Below, piece after piece: positions 53,969-62,711 of a DNA stretch of 64,000 nucleotides. Positions within the stretch are counted from its first letter, which is position 1. Every line of letters begins with the position of its first letter. Where the stretch lies: the NCBI RefSeq assembly GCF_029392875.1, contig NZ_CP113946.1, positions 992,001-1,056,000 of the forward strand, given 5' to 3'. A program made the position numbers and the translations under genes. The stretch is from Lactobacillus sp. ESL0677. GTDB taxonomy: Bacteria > Bacillota > Bacilli > Lactobacillales > Lactobacillaceae. Under the pieces are notes generated by a model, which did no database searches, was not told the DNA's origin, and saw only the letters and a program-made list of their open reading frames with translations.

Positions 53969-54754
53969 TTAATTTAATAAGCGCCATATTTCCTTTTGGA
54001 CTGCACTATCATTACTGGAACCAATAATTCGGTCTGCCGCATTCTTAGCACTTGGCAGTGCCGTGCCAGTCGCATAGCTGCGGCCAACATACTTAAGCAT
54101 CCCGACATCATTGCCACTGTCGCCAAAGGCAACCATTTCGCGGAAATTAATTCCGAGCTTCTTGCTCAAATACTGCAAGCCGACAGCTTTGTTCATCCCT
54201 TTAGTTGACATGTCAATTGATCCTGCAGAACCAGAAACAAATCCTAAATTAGGATAATTGCGTTTTAATTCAGCCAGCATTTGCGGCATTTTAGCTTCAG
54301 CAACGTCGAAAGTTACCTTAAATATCTGATCATCTAAGTTTGCAAAATCGGCCACTGGCGTAATTTTGTAGTAATACTTGCGCAATTCCTCAATGTATTC
54401 TGGACTAGTACTATCCAGCACATAGGCACTTAGTAATCCGGAAGCAATTGCCTTTTCGTCATATTGCCGTGTAATTTGAACGATTGTGGCTAAATCATTG
54501 TCAGAAAGGCTATCGGTATGAATTACCTGCTTACCTTTGGCAACTAATGCGCCATTTTCAGCAACAAAGTAAATCTGATCGGCGACTTCTGGAAATCTCG
54601 TTATCAGGTTTTCGTACTGATTACCACTAGAAACGACGAATTTAATGTCACGCTCCTGCATAATTTTAAATTCACGCAAAAACAGGTCAACATCATAGGT
54701 CTTAGCATCGGTCAGCCAAGTACCATCCATATCTGTTGCAATTAACTTAATCAT
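53969..54754 (-). CDS. Cof-type HAD phosphatase
   Basis: 261 residues. HAD motif I is IATDMDGTWL (Asp8 nucleophile), motif II VSSGNQ, motif III the Lys in KGMNKAVGL, motif IV VAFGDSGNDVGMLKYVG. The C2-type cap between ~80 and 185 makes it a Cof/YidA-like enzyme acting on sugar phosphates or phosphorylated cofactors such as FMN or PLP. It lies between the rRNA methyltransferase and the nitroreductase genes, same strand. Specificity cannot be read. Confidence 0.9.
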   Translation of the reverse strand: MIKLIATDMDGTWLTDAKTYDVDLFLREFKIMQERDIKFVVSSGNQYENLITRFPEVADQIYFVAENGALVAKGKQVIHTDSLSDNDLATIVQITRQYDEKAIASGLLSAYVLDSTSPEYIEELRKYYYKITPVADFANLDDQIFKVTFDVAEAKMPQMLAELKRNYPNLGFVSGSAGSIDMSTKGMNKAVGLQYLSKKLGINFREMVAFGDSGNDVGMLKYVGRSYATGTALPSAKNAADRIIGSSNDSAVQKEIWRLLN

Positions 54755-54763
54755 TTTACCTAA

Positions 54764-56146
54764 TTAACCTTTCTTGAGAGTTCTTAAACCTTTCGGATAG
54801 AAGTTTTTGAGTATCCCGTTGCCGGTAACTTTGCCAAAACTAAAAATTAGCTGGCGAGCACTGACTAAGACAAAACCACGTAAGTCAGTCTTTACCCGGA
54901 CCGTTTCACCATGTAAATAAGCGGCGTAATCGTCACGATTTAATTCGACTACTCGTTCCTGTTGAACTTGGCTTAATGCCATTGCTAGTTGATGCCCCGG
55001 TTCAAAGCGGTTTTTCTTTAAGACACCTAATTCTAGACCGTTGTTAATTACCTTTAAATGCAAGTTAGCTTTAATTGCGGGAAGAAAAACGTGGTCATGA
55101 CTCACGCGAATTTCTGGACGCCAATTGGCTAAGGGCTGCGGTAAATTGAATTTATCTAAAACCGCAGCTACTAATTCGGTCTGCTCCTTAGTTAACAGCA
55201 ACTTAGAGCGAGTTTTTTTATATTTCTTTTCCTTAGTCTGTGATTGCTCACTATTGTCAGGCAATTTTAACTTCGCCGCAAATTGCCCTTCGCCTAAGTC
55301 GTCTTGCGGCCAAAAGCGCAAAGTCTCTTTTAAAGCGGAATTATTATCAGCCCATTCAGGACGGCCGTGACTAACTTTAGCAGAATCTAAATCTGACGCT
55401 ACCACAAAAAAACCAAATTCATTAATTAGCCAACTAACAATCTGTTCATCTTCTTCTGGGGCGTAGGTACAAGTTGAATACACCAATTCTCCACCGGGTT
55501 TAAGCATTTTGACAGCCTGAGTTAGGATTTCTTGTTGGCGCTTTTGACAAACTAGGACATAATCTTGTGACCAATAATTAACTGCGTCTGGATTCTTGCG
55601 GAACATCCCCTCGCCGCTGCATGGTGCATCAACCAAAATTTTATCAAAGAATTGCGGAAATTGCGGTACTAAATTTGCCGGATCCTCACTGGTAATTAAA
55701 CAATTTGTAATTCCCCAACGCTCAATATTTTCTCGTAAAATCTTGGCCCGCGTGGCTGAAATTTCGTTAGCCACTAATAGTCCAGAACCAGCGAGTTGCT
55801 CACCTAAGGCTGTACTTTTACCACCCGGAGATGCACAGAGATCAAGAACCTTGTCGCCAGGATTTACTTTCATTAAAGTTGCCGGAAACATCGCCGATGG
55901 GTCCTGCGAATAAACCGTGCCGCTAACCCATTCGGGATCATTACCTACAACTTGACCATAATAAGCTGCATTAATCTCTGGGACGGGCTGTCCACAATTA
56001 TAGGAAACTTGCTGTGTAAACTTCAGCGGATTAAGGCGAAAGGCTTTTTTACTCGGCTCAGCCATTGCCTTAAACATAATAGCTGCCTGCTCCTGACCAA
56101 GTAATTTTTGATATTTATTTGTAAATTCTGCGGGCAAGTTAAGCAC
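54764..56146 (-). CDS. rRNA (cytosine-5) methyltransferase, RsmF-like
   Basis: A 460-residue enzyme of the NOL1/NOP2/Sun family. The SAM loop is VLDLCASPGGKSTALGEQL; the catalytic cysteines are in DAPCSGEGMFRKNPDA and YSTCTYAPEEDEQ. The C-terminal ~170 residues contain a NusB-distant RNA-binding extension (PLANWRPEIRVSHDHVF; GEFVRVKT-like GETVRVKTDLRGFVLV). It methylates C in 16S rRNA. It overlaps the upstream membrane-protein gene by 8 bases. Confidence 0.92.
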   Translation of the reverse strand: MLNLPAEFTNKYQKLLGQEQAAIMFKAMAEPSKKAFRLNPLKFTQQVSYNCGQPVPEINAAYYGQVVGNDPEWVSGTVYSQDPSAMFPATLMKVNPGDKVLDLCASPGGKSTALGEQLAGSGLLVANEISATRAKILRENIERWGITNCLITSEDPANLVPQFPQFFDKILVDAPCSGEGMFRKNPDAVNYWSQDYVLVCQKRQQEILTQAVKMLKPGGELVYSTCTYAPEEDEQIVSWLINEFGFFVVASDLDSAKVSHGRPEWADNNSALKETLRFWPQDDLGEGQFAAKLKLPDNSEQSQTKEKKYKKTRSKLLLTKEQTELVAAVLDKFNLPQPLANWRPEIRVSHDHVFLPAIKANLHLKVINNGLELGVLKKNRFEPGHQLAMALSQVQQERVVELNRDDYAAYLHGETVRVKTDLRGFVLVSARQLIFSFGKVTGNGILKNFYPKGLRTLKKG

Positions 56147-57104
56147 GATGGCTCCCCTTTCGTGATAAATAAAAAATGCCGAAAATATAGCCCCAAATAA
56201 TGAGGAACCAGCTAAGAGCTAACAGCCACATTAAATGGTCAGGCTTAGAATAAAATGCACGCCAGCATAAGAAGAGATAGGCACCCACTGTAACCAATAA
56301 TTCAGTTAAAATTAGCCTGATACCACGATTGATAAACCAATTGCGTAACAAATTACCAGTCAAGCTAGTTCGTCTAACCGTTTGCCAATCAATTAAGGCG
56401 AGCAGCATGTTACAAATGATCGCAATTAAACCAAAGATAATCATCAGTAAAATCTCCCGAATAACTGAAAAACGATGAATCTGGTGTTTCTTAACAAATA
56501 AGGGTGTCTTTACCCTGCTGCCATAATGCGCCGCAATTTTACGAATAACCTTGTCTGAAGCATCCATAATAATTTGGTAATTTTTCAGTTTAAATTCACC
56601 TGTTGGCTGTTTAGGCCCAGTTGACAAATAATAGCCATCTTGCTTCATTTGTCGGTAGTGCTTCAGAGTTCCGATTACTGAATAATACTCATGGTGCAAG
56701 ACAACGTATTGATTGCCCTGCGTTTTTAACGTCTTAACTTTAGCATTTAGTCCCAAAACTGCAAAGGAAACTTGCCCTTTAAAATCATCAGCTGAAAAAT
56801 AGCGACCAGATTCTGTTGGTAGGCTAATAATCGTATGATTAGCCCAAATAAGTGTCTGATGAGTTGTCCCCTGCCGTTCAAGATGAATTTGAATCTTATT
56901 CTTGGAATAATTTTGGGTTAAATATCGCAAAAAGGTATTAACCTTTTGCTGGGTGTTAATCTCAATATAGCGCGTGTTGTTACTCAAGCCATAGGCTTCT
57001 AGCAGCTGGTCGGCTTCGCGCGACTGAACGTTAGACAACATGCTGCCGATTCCTAAAAGCGCTAAGAAAAAAACAATAATTAAGCCTAATTTTTTAAATT
57101 TCAT
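56139..57104 (-). CDS. Membrane protein of unknown function
   Basis: 321 residues: an N-terminal membrane helix (residues ~6-24), a ~190-residue extracellular part with mixed alpha/beta character, then three hydrophobic helices (about 215-240, 265-285, 293-312) and a basic end. The topology resembles a single-unit permease or FtsX/MacB-like protein, but no ATPase gene is adjacent and I cannot assign a family. It is embedded between two methyltransferase-like genes with 8-11 base overlaps, so it is expressed with them. Confidence 0.6.
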   Translation of the reverse strand: MKFKKLGLIIVFFLALLGIGSMLSNVQSREADQLLEAYGLSNNTRYIEINTQQKVNTFLRYLTQNYSKNKIQIHLERQGTTHQTLIWANHTIISLPTESGRYFSADDFKGQVSFAVLGLNAKVKTLKTQGNQYVVLHHEYYSVIGTLKHYRQMKQDGYYLSTGPKQPTGEFKLKNYQIIMDASDKVIRKIAAHYGSRVKTPLFVKKHQIHRFSVIREILLMIIFGLIAIICNMLLALIDWQTVRRTSLTGNLLRNWFINRGIRLILTELLVTVGAYLFLCWRAFYSKPDHLMWLLALSWFLIIWGYIFGIFYLSRKGSHRA

Positions 57105-57846
57105 GTTCTATCTCAAATATTTGTTCATTAATAAAATCATAACTGCGAAACGACTGGTTAATTCGCCGCAGTTGTGCCGAATGATGCAATTTTATCGTTT
57201 GCCAAAAGGCAGGCGAATTCGTTGCCCCATTTTTTTCGCCAATAAATAGCAGACGACTCTTAGGATTATACTTTTTCCATGCGGCAACTGCCAATAAATC
57301 AGTCTTGGTAAAGTTGGGTGCCCATGAGCAAATAATTAAATCAACTTGTACAAATCGCTTAATTGCTTGAACTGCATCTAAATCTACGACATTAACTGCC
57401 GGCTGACTGCCAGTGGCGGAAGTCTTAGCCCATTCTAAAGAATCGGTTGCGATTGTCCCAATTTGTGCCGTGTCCAGTGCCCTTGACCAGTATGCGTTGC
57501 CAGCCATGATTTCTAATGCAGAGTTTACGTGCAATTGCTCTTTAATCAGCCGCGCCGTTGTCAAATTGGGTAAAGACCAGATGCCATACCTAATTGATAA
57601 GTATTGTCGCATGCTGTTAAGCAATTGATTTAATACCTTAATTTTCGCAGCTTGTTCTTGTCCAACTTGCTCTAAAATTTCTTCTACTTCATCTGGTAAC
57701 AAGCCTAATTTTGCTGGAGCCGATGTTAAAATTTGTTGTTGATCCAGCTGGTTAATAATTTGGTTAACTTCTACAACCTGCTTGTTAACTACTGGATGTT
57801 TAATTTCACCATTTAATTGGTTAACTTTATCTAAAAAATTCGTCAT
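57094..57846 (-). CDS. SAM-methyltransferase-like protein
   Basis: 250 residues. The first ~90 are helical. A Rossmann-like core follows with NSALEIMAGNAYWSRAL (a G-x-G-type SAM loop), TIATDSLEWAKT (possible acidic ligand), VDLIICSWAP and RLLFIGEKNGATNSP. This pattern fits a class I methyltransferase, but no substrate motif is visible. It is divergent from lepB and overlaps the membrane-protein gene by 11 bases. The function is unknown. Confidence 0.6.
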   Translation of the reverse strand: MTNFLDKVNQLNGEIKHPVVNKQVVEVNQIINQLDQQQILTSAPAKLGLLPDEVEEILEQVGQEQAAKIKVLNQLLNSMRQYLSIRYGIWSLPNLTTARLIKEQLHVNSALEIMAGNAYWSRALDTAQIGTIATDSLEWAKTSATGSQPAVNVVDLDAVQAIKRFVQVDLIICSWAPNFTKTDLLAVAAWKKYNPKSRLLFIGEKNGATNSPAFWQTIKLHHSAQLRRINQSFRSYDFINEQIFEIEHEI

Positions 57847-57927
57847 ATTTAATCCCTATACTGATTTTACCATTCAAACGGACAGATTTCAGTTATAATA
57901 AAAGATAACAAATAAAGGAGAAGTTTT

Positions 57928-58500
57928 ATGGCAAAAAAAGCAAATAAACAAAACGAAGAAGAAAGTTTAGGAAAATTTATCCTTGACGTTGTGGTGATGA
58001 TGGTCGTTATCTTAGGCATCTTTTGGCTCGTCTTTACCTATGCTCTTTCAAATGATAGCGTATCAGGACCCTCAATGCAGCCAACTTTTGAAAATAACGA
58101 CCGCTTAATTTCAGTTCGGCACTTTAAACCTAAACGTAATGATGTTGTCGTTTTATTGGCACCTAAGGCAGCTAATGATGTTCCCGGTGCACTTTACATC
58201 AAGCGGATTATCGGCTTACCTGGTGATAAGTTGGTTTCTAAAAATGACAAAATGTACATTAATGGCAAATTATTCAAGGAACCATACTTGGATAACAGCT
58301 TAAAACAAGCTGATAATGCGGCTGGACAAACATACACAACCAATTTTACCTACAAGGTGCCAAAAGGTTACTATTGGGTAATGGGTGATCACCGTGATAT
58401 CTCCAAAGACTCACATATCTTTGGTCCTGTTAAACGTAGTGCCTTGGTTGGTAAAGTTGTCTTACGTTACTGGCCCTTCAACAAAATTCAGGGATTTTAA
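57928..58500 (+). CDS. lepB: Signal peptidase I
   Basis: 190 residues, one N-terminal membrane helix (residues ~17-40) after a basic/acidic start. The catalytic dyad is Ser49 (SGPSMQPTF) and Lys92 (YIKRIIGLPGD). Further family boxes are KRNDVVVLLAP and YWVMGDHRDISKDSHIFGPV. It removes signal peptides from secreted proteins on the outer membrane face. TATAAT at 57894 and AAGGAG before the ATG drive it. Confidence 0.96.
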   Translation: MAKKANKQNEEESLGKFILDVVVMMVVILGIFWLVFTYALSNDSVSGPSMQPTFENNDRLISVRHFKPKRNDVVVLLAPKAANDVPGALYIKRIIGLPGDKLVSKNDKMYINGKLFKEPYLDNSLKQADNAAGQTYTTNFTYKVPKGYYWVMGDHRDISKDSHIFGPVKRSALVGKVVLRYWPFNKIQGF

Positions 58501-58562
58501 TATTCTTTCTCTTTGAATTTAAGCAATTTTTCGTTAAAATAAAATTGTAAAGGAGAATAATT

Positions 58563-58754
58563 ATGAATCATCAAATAGAAGAGTTATCCGATGCAATTAT
58601 TGATTATCAAGTAAGACATCACGTCACAGATACTGATTTAGCCTTTGCCAGCCACCTATCAGTTGAAAAAATTCATGCAATGAAAACCGGCGAGGGTGAA
58701 TTCACTCCTGAAGAAATTAATCAGCTTTATGATTACATGGCAGCTAGCCGTTAA
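58563..58754 (+). CDS. Small conserved helical protein (LBP_cg2779-like)
   Basis: 63 residues, mostly helical and acidic, with LAFASHLSVEKIHAMKTGEGEFTPEEINQLYDYM resembling a minimal helix-turn-helix with an XRE-like layout (positions ~22-58). Small proteins of this type are common next to lepB in lactobacilli. AAAGGAGA precedes the ATG. It is probably expressed from its own short transcript and ends at a strong terminator. The role is not known; DNA binding is only suggested. Confidence 0.7.
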   Translation: MNHQIEELSDAIIDYQVRHHVTDTDLAFASHLSVEKIHAMKTGEGEFTPEEINQLYDYMAASR

Positions 58755-58772
58755 AACTAATTAACTTACTTA

Positions 58773-58804
58773 AAAAGACCTTCAAGTTTATTGAAGGTCT
58801 TTTG
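58773..58804. terminator. Bidirectional terminator after the small helical protein gene
   Basis: AAAAGACCTTCAA and TTGAAGGTCTTTT. Converging with the DeoR gene, it can serve both. Stem nearly identical to 33353-33382. Confidence 0.88.
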
Positions 58805-58808
58805 TTGT

Positions 58809-59597
58809 TTAGTTAGTTTTTTGCTTATCACTATTAGTTTCTTTTAATAGAAAATCATTCTTTTTAGCAGTTATACTCCAATTTTGGAGGTTGCTAACTT
58901 TATCAGTAATTATTCCATCGATTTGATCTAAATTGCCGACTGTAAAAGTATTAACTGAATCGATTTTAGTATGATCTGCAACCAAATATACCTTTTTTGC
59001 TCTTTGCATAAATACTTGCATTGTTTTTGCTACAATCGGATCTTTATCTGTAATACCGCATTTAATATCTATTCCAGTTGGGCTAAGAATTGCGTAATCA
59101 GCACTATATTTTGCATAATCATTTACATTCTGAGCTTCAAAACTTAAATTATCCTTATTTAACTTTCCCCCTTCTGTATAAAAATCTAATGTCGGCTTTG
59201 TCAAAGCATAATTTAAACATTCAACGGAATTAGTAATACCTGTAAACTTTCTTCCAGTTGCACTTAAAACTTTTAAGACGCGCAGAGAGGTACTCGCTGA
59301 ATCAAAGAAAAGACTGATATTCCCTTGATTAGTAATTAGCTTTGCCGTACTTGTTGCAATATTATTTTTAATATTAGCTAACATTGAATTTCTAGCTTTA
59401 AACGGCACAGATTTATTAGCTAAAAAAGAATACGCTCCACCATGGACTCTTCCAATTTTACGTTTAGAAGCTAAGTAATCCAAATCTTTTCGAATTGTTT
59501 CTTTTGAAACTCCAAGTTCATCGGATAATTGCTTTACTGTAACACTACCAGATAAATTTAAAAGCTCTTCAATTTTTTCTAGTCTTTCAAATTTCAA
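58809..59597 (-). CDS. DeoR-family sugar operon regulator
   Basis: 262 residues. The N-terminal winged helix (RLEKIEELLNLSGSVTVKQL, then SDELGVSKETIRKDLDYLASK and GRVHGGAY) is typical of DeoR. The C-terminal ISOCOT-like domain has LFFDSASTSLRVL, a sugar-phosphate pocket and VYLVADHTKID. It probably responds to a phosphorylated intermediate of the pathway encoded upstream and represses that operon. TTG at 59597 is the start, with GGAGG 10 bases upstream. A terminator separates it from the PTS genes. Confidence 0.9.
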   Translation of the reverse strand: MKFERLEKIEELLNLSGSVTVKQLSDELGVSKETIRKDLDYLASKRKIGRVHGGAYSFLANKSVPFKARNSMLANIKNNIATSTAKLITNQGNISLFFDSASTSLRVLKVLSATGRKFTGITNSVECLNYALTKPTLDFYTEGGKLNKDNLSFEAQNVNDYAKYSADYAILSPTGIDIKCGITDKDPIVAKTMQVFMQRAKKVYLVADHTKIDSVNTFTVGNLDQIDGIITDKVSNLQNWSITAKKNDFLLKETNSDKQKTN

Positions 59598-59809
59598 TTG
59601 TCTACATCCTCCAAATCAATTTCTAAATTTTATCTATCAATTCTAAAATAGCATATAACAAAATTATATTAGCCAACAAACAAATTATTTAATAGCATAT
59701 AATATAATATACTAAAAAAGGTATTAAGTAATTCAACTTAATACCTTAATAGCTATTATTATTATAATGCTGTATAATTCACTTTACTAATTTAAAAGCG
59801 TTTAATTTG
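59598..59809 (-). other. Spacer between DeoR gene and PTS operon end
   Basis: 212 bases, AT-rich. It contains the operon terminator at 59712-59747 and the 5' region of the DeoR gene. No operator could be assigned with confidence. Confidence 0.5.
59712..59747 (-). terminator. Terminator of the carbohydrate operon
   Basis: AAGGTATTAAG (59718-59728) and CTTAATACCTT (59737-59747); on the minus strand followed by TTTTAGTA. Confidence 0.8.
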
Positions 59810-61204
59810 TCATGATTTCGCTATACGAACATTCGAGTAATCCGAATGCTTTTCAATTGTATCGATAACTTTCTTTTTGTTTTTTTTGAAGTAAATGAAC
59901 TGAACAATATACAAAATGACTATAATTCCAATAATTAATGGGTTTTTAGTCATAAAAGCGATTGTAATTAATCCTAATAGAATGTTCGCAGCTACAAAGC
60001 CAATGACCATTAAACTATTACCAGGAATTTTAACACCGACTTGTTTAGCTATTTTAGTAAACATAGGTGCAAAATACGAACCGATGTACAGCTGACCTGC
60101 AAAAATACAGATATCCATAATTAATGCTTTAAAAATATTACCATCTGCTAAAGCAATATTGATTTCTGAATCATATGCAAATCCCGTTAAGCACATTACC
60201 GGAACAATAATGTTACCTGGTAAAATAAATGCCATAATTAAAGCGAACGGAATCATTAAAATTCCAGTAGTTAACGTTGCACTTTCACCATAGCCTAATG
60301 CATCATTAACAGCAACATACCATTCTCGACCACCTTTCTTCATTGATTTTTGGGAAGCAGATGTAATACTTGAAAATGAAGCCGCAAAAATACTACCTAT
60401 CTTTGGAAAAATTGCCATAACTGCTGAAGTAGTAACTGCAGTAGTTAAAATTTGTCCCCATGATGCAATTGCTGTTAGTGTTGTAAAGTTACCAATAAAA
60501 CCAAGCAAAAAACCAACGATAAAACCAATAATCATTGGATCACCCAGAAATCCGAGCTTTTTACGAATATTTTCAGGATTTAATTGAATCTTATCAGCAC
60601 CTAATTTTGATAAAACTACATTTAAAATTAAAGCAAATGGTACATTACCAACTTGATGAGGTGCAGATAAAGTACATTGAGGATAGCCATAATATGTTGA
60701 CCAGCGATTAGCTATAACCTCAGAATACAGTAAACATACCATGTTACCAAACAACATTAAAAAGCTAGCTAACCACATATTTTTTGTAACAAAGTAGAGT
60801 TCAGAACCCCATAAAATTAATGAATAATTATTCCATAAATCACTTGGCATAAAAACGTTAGTCCACTTAATTGCAAATAAAAATACTTGAAAAATTAGTA
60901 AGACTGCAATAAAGACCATCCCAATTTGAGTAGAATAAGCAATTACAGCGGTAGCTTGCCAGCCAATATCTAATACTGGTAAGTTTAGGTGTGCCAACTT
61001 TACCATTTTGTCAACAACTGGAGAAATAACTGGTGTGAAATAATTAGTAATCATATCAAAGCCAATTAAACCAACAGCTGCAAGAATAGCTGAGTTAATT
61101 GCTTTTTTAACATTTATCTTCATGAAGATACAAATCAGGAAAATTACGATTGGTACAAAGATATTTGCTCCAAAGGTATCCATAATTGTTTTTAATGTTT
61201 GCAT
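59810..61204 (-). CDS. PTS galactitol-type IIC component
   Basis: A 464-residue membrane transporter with 10 or more hydrophobic segments, of the Gat/Sgc (galactitol) IIC class. Markers include QIGMVFIAVLLIFQVFLFAIKWTNVFMP, LWNNYSLILWGSELYF and a C-terminal FIYFKKNKKKVIDTIEKHSDY tail. It moves a polyol or pentose-like sugar with phosphorylation by the adjacent IIA and IIB. AGGAGGC precedes the ATG at 61204. The natural substrate is unknown. Confidence 0.9.
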   Translation of the reverse strand: MQTLKTIMDTFGANIFVPIVIFLICIFMKINVKKAINSAILAAVGLIGFDMITNYFTPVISPVVDKMVKLAHLNLPVLDIGWQATAVIAYSTQIGMVFIAVLLIFQVFLFAIKWTNVFMPSDLWNNYSLILWGSELYFVTKNMWLASFLMLFGNMVCLLYSEVIANRWSTYYGYPQCTLSAPHQVGNVPFALILNVVLSKLGADKIQLNPENIRKKLGFLGDPMIIGFIVGFLLGFIGNFTTLTAIASWGQILTTAVTTSAVMAIFPKIGSIFAASFSSITSASQKSMKKGGREWYVAVNDALGYGESATLTTGILMIPFALIMAFILPGNIIVPVMCLTGFAYDSEINIALADGNIFKALIMDICIFAGQLYIGSYFAPMFTKIAKQVGVKIPGNSLMVIGFVAANILLGLITIAFMTKNPLIIGIIVILYIVQFIYFKKNKKKVIDTIEKHSDYSNVRIAKS

Positions 61205-61249
61205 TTATTTGCCTCCTATCTTTTTAAGATAAGTATTAAATATACATTA

Positions 61250-61543
61250 CTATTCAGTAATAGCTTCTTTGATTTTTTCAAACACATCTTCTTCACCGAT
61301 ACCTGTTAACAATCCAGTTGCATTGATAATTGGAATGTCATATGTACCAGGTATTGGTGATGTGAAGACAACAAGGTCATAATCACCGGATGGGATTCTT
61401 TCAGAAGCCTGCTGCGGATTTAGCTCTTCAGCTTGAACATTAAAGCCCAAAGATTCAATATATTCTTGAGCTTTTTCAGCTACCATTGTTGAACTGACAG
61501 TTCCTGAGCCACAAACGGCTAATAAATTAATTGTTTTTTTCAT
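61250..61543 (-). CDS. PTS galactitol-type IIB component
   Basis: 97 residues from the ATG at 61543. LLAVCGSGTVSSTMVAEKA gives the phosphocysteine Cys11 and its phosphate-binding loop. AAAGG sits between an upstream in-frame ATG (61561) and 61543, so the later start is used. IIB passes phosphate from IIA to the incoming sugar. It begins 2 bases after the IIA stop. Confidence 0.93.
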   Translation of the reverse strand: MKKTINLLAVCGSGTVSSTMVAEKAQEYIESLGFNVQAEELNPQQASERIPSGDYDLVVFTSPIPGTYDIPIINATGLLTGIGEEDVFEKIKEAITE

Positions 61544-61545
61544 TT

Positions 61546-61992
61546 TTATTTTCCTTTCCATAAAGATAGTGCATCAAACAAATTTTTTGATTGATATACT
61601 TCTTTTAAAAAGCTATCATCTTGGAACATTGCGATTAATTCTCGTAAATTCTGTAATTGTTGTTGAGCTCCCGTAGAACAAATAAAGAACACTATTTTCA
61701 CTTCAACTTCAGTATCAGAAGATCCCATTTGTTGAAAAGGGATAGGCTTATTCAAGCGAACTACAAGAATACCATCCTTTTTGATATTTATTGGGTCACA
61801 ATGTGGAATAGCAACACCAATAGTTTTTGTTTGCAGGCCTGTAGGAAAACTTTTTTCTCGCCTTTGTAAAGCAGGCAGATACGAGTTATTTATCATTTTT
61901 AATTCAGATAATTTTTTTGCTGCTAAATTAAAAAGTTCATCTTTAGTTTGGACAGACGCGTTATCTATAATTAATTTTTCACTAAAAATCAT
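61546..61992 (-). CDS. PTS IIA component, mannitol/fructose type
   Basis: 148 residues of the EIIA-2 (Fru/Mtl/Gat) fold. GVAIPHCDP contains the phosphorylated His64; KSFPTGLQTKTIGVAIPH is the typical approach. It accepts phosphate from HPr. It sits after a terminator-like hairpin, so its expression may differ from that of the aldolase and kinase genes upstream. Confidence 0.93.
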   Translation of the reverse strand: MIFSEKLIIDNASVQTKDELFNLAAKKLSELKMINNSYLPALQRREKSFPTGLQTKTIGVAIPHCDPINIKKDGILVVRLNKPIPFQQMGSSDTEVEVKIVFFICSTGAQQQLQNLRELIAMFQDDSFLKEVYQSKNLFDALSLWKGK

Positions 61993-62014
61993 ATTTTCAC
62001 CATCTAAAATATTT

Positions 62015-62050
62015 GAAATAAAAAGAGGGGTATTTGACCCCCCTCTTTTT
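62015..62050 (-). terminator. Internal hairpin terminator between aldolase and IIA
   Basis: AAAAAGAGGGG (62020-62030) and CCCCTCTTTTT (62040-62050), minus-strand T-run after the stem. It overlaps the aldolase stop region and comes before the IIA start, within the operon. Confidence 0.75.
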
Positions 62051-62696
62051 ATTTTTTAGGTTGTCCGTATGTCGTAAATTTTTTAGCTACTTCATTCATT
62101 TGTTCCTCATTCAATGGTACAGGGGTACCTACTGCACTGGCATAAATATACAATTTACACAAAAATTCAATATTTCTAGCATTACCCATTGCTGATTCAA
62201 TCGAATTACCAATAGCTAAAAGACCGTGATTTGCAAGCAAAATGCCATGATCTTCTCCCATAGTCTTGTAAGCTTCTACTGCAATATCATGAGAACCATA
62301 GATCTTATAATTAGTACACTTCAATGTTTTGCATAAATCAGCTACTACATAATGAATTGGTGGCACATCTTTGTTTAAGCAAGCCATTGCTGTAGCAAAA
62401 TCAGCATGCGAATGAATTACAGACTTAATTTCAGGATTATTTTTATAAAAGATTGAGTGCATTTCAAATTCACTTGATGGTTTACGATCACCTTCAAGAA
62501 TATTGCCATCGAGATCCATCACAACAACATCTTCTGGTTTAGTTTCATAATAGTCGATGCCTGATGGACTAATTAGCATTACCTTGGATTCAGGAACAAA
62601 GATACTCAAGTTACCACCAGTACCTGTTGTTAAATGCTCATCAACTAATTTTTTACCAAATTCAACAATTTTATTTCTTTCTTCAATATAATCCAT
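62049..62696 (-). CDS. Class II aldolase (L-fuculose-phosphate aldolase-like)
   Basis: 215 residues of the class II aldolase/adducin fold. Zinc ligands visible: Glu76 (SSEFEMH), His95 and His97 (IHSHADFA), His157 (ANHGLLAIG). GTGGNLS near residue 26 binds the substrate phosphate. It cleaves a ketose-1-phosphate to dihydroxyacetone phosphate and an aldehyde, or epimerises L-ribulose-5-phosphate. Which of these cannot be told. GGAG precedes the ATG. It lies 15 bases after the kinase gene. Confidence 0.9.
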   Translation of the reverse strand: MDYIEERNKIVEFGKKLVDEHLTTGTGGNLSIFVPESKVMLISPSGIDYYETKPEDVVVMDLDGNILEGDRKPSSEFEMHSIFYKNNPEIKSVIHSHADFATAMACLNKDVPPIHYVVADLCKTLKCTNYKIYGSHDIAVEAYKTMGEDHGILLANHGLLAIGNSIESAMGNARNIEFLCKLYIYASAVGTPVPLNEEQMNEVAKKFTTYGQPKK

Positions 62697-62711
62697 AATA
62701 ATTTTATTCTC

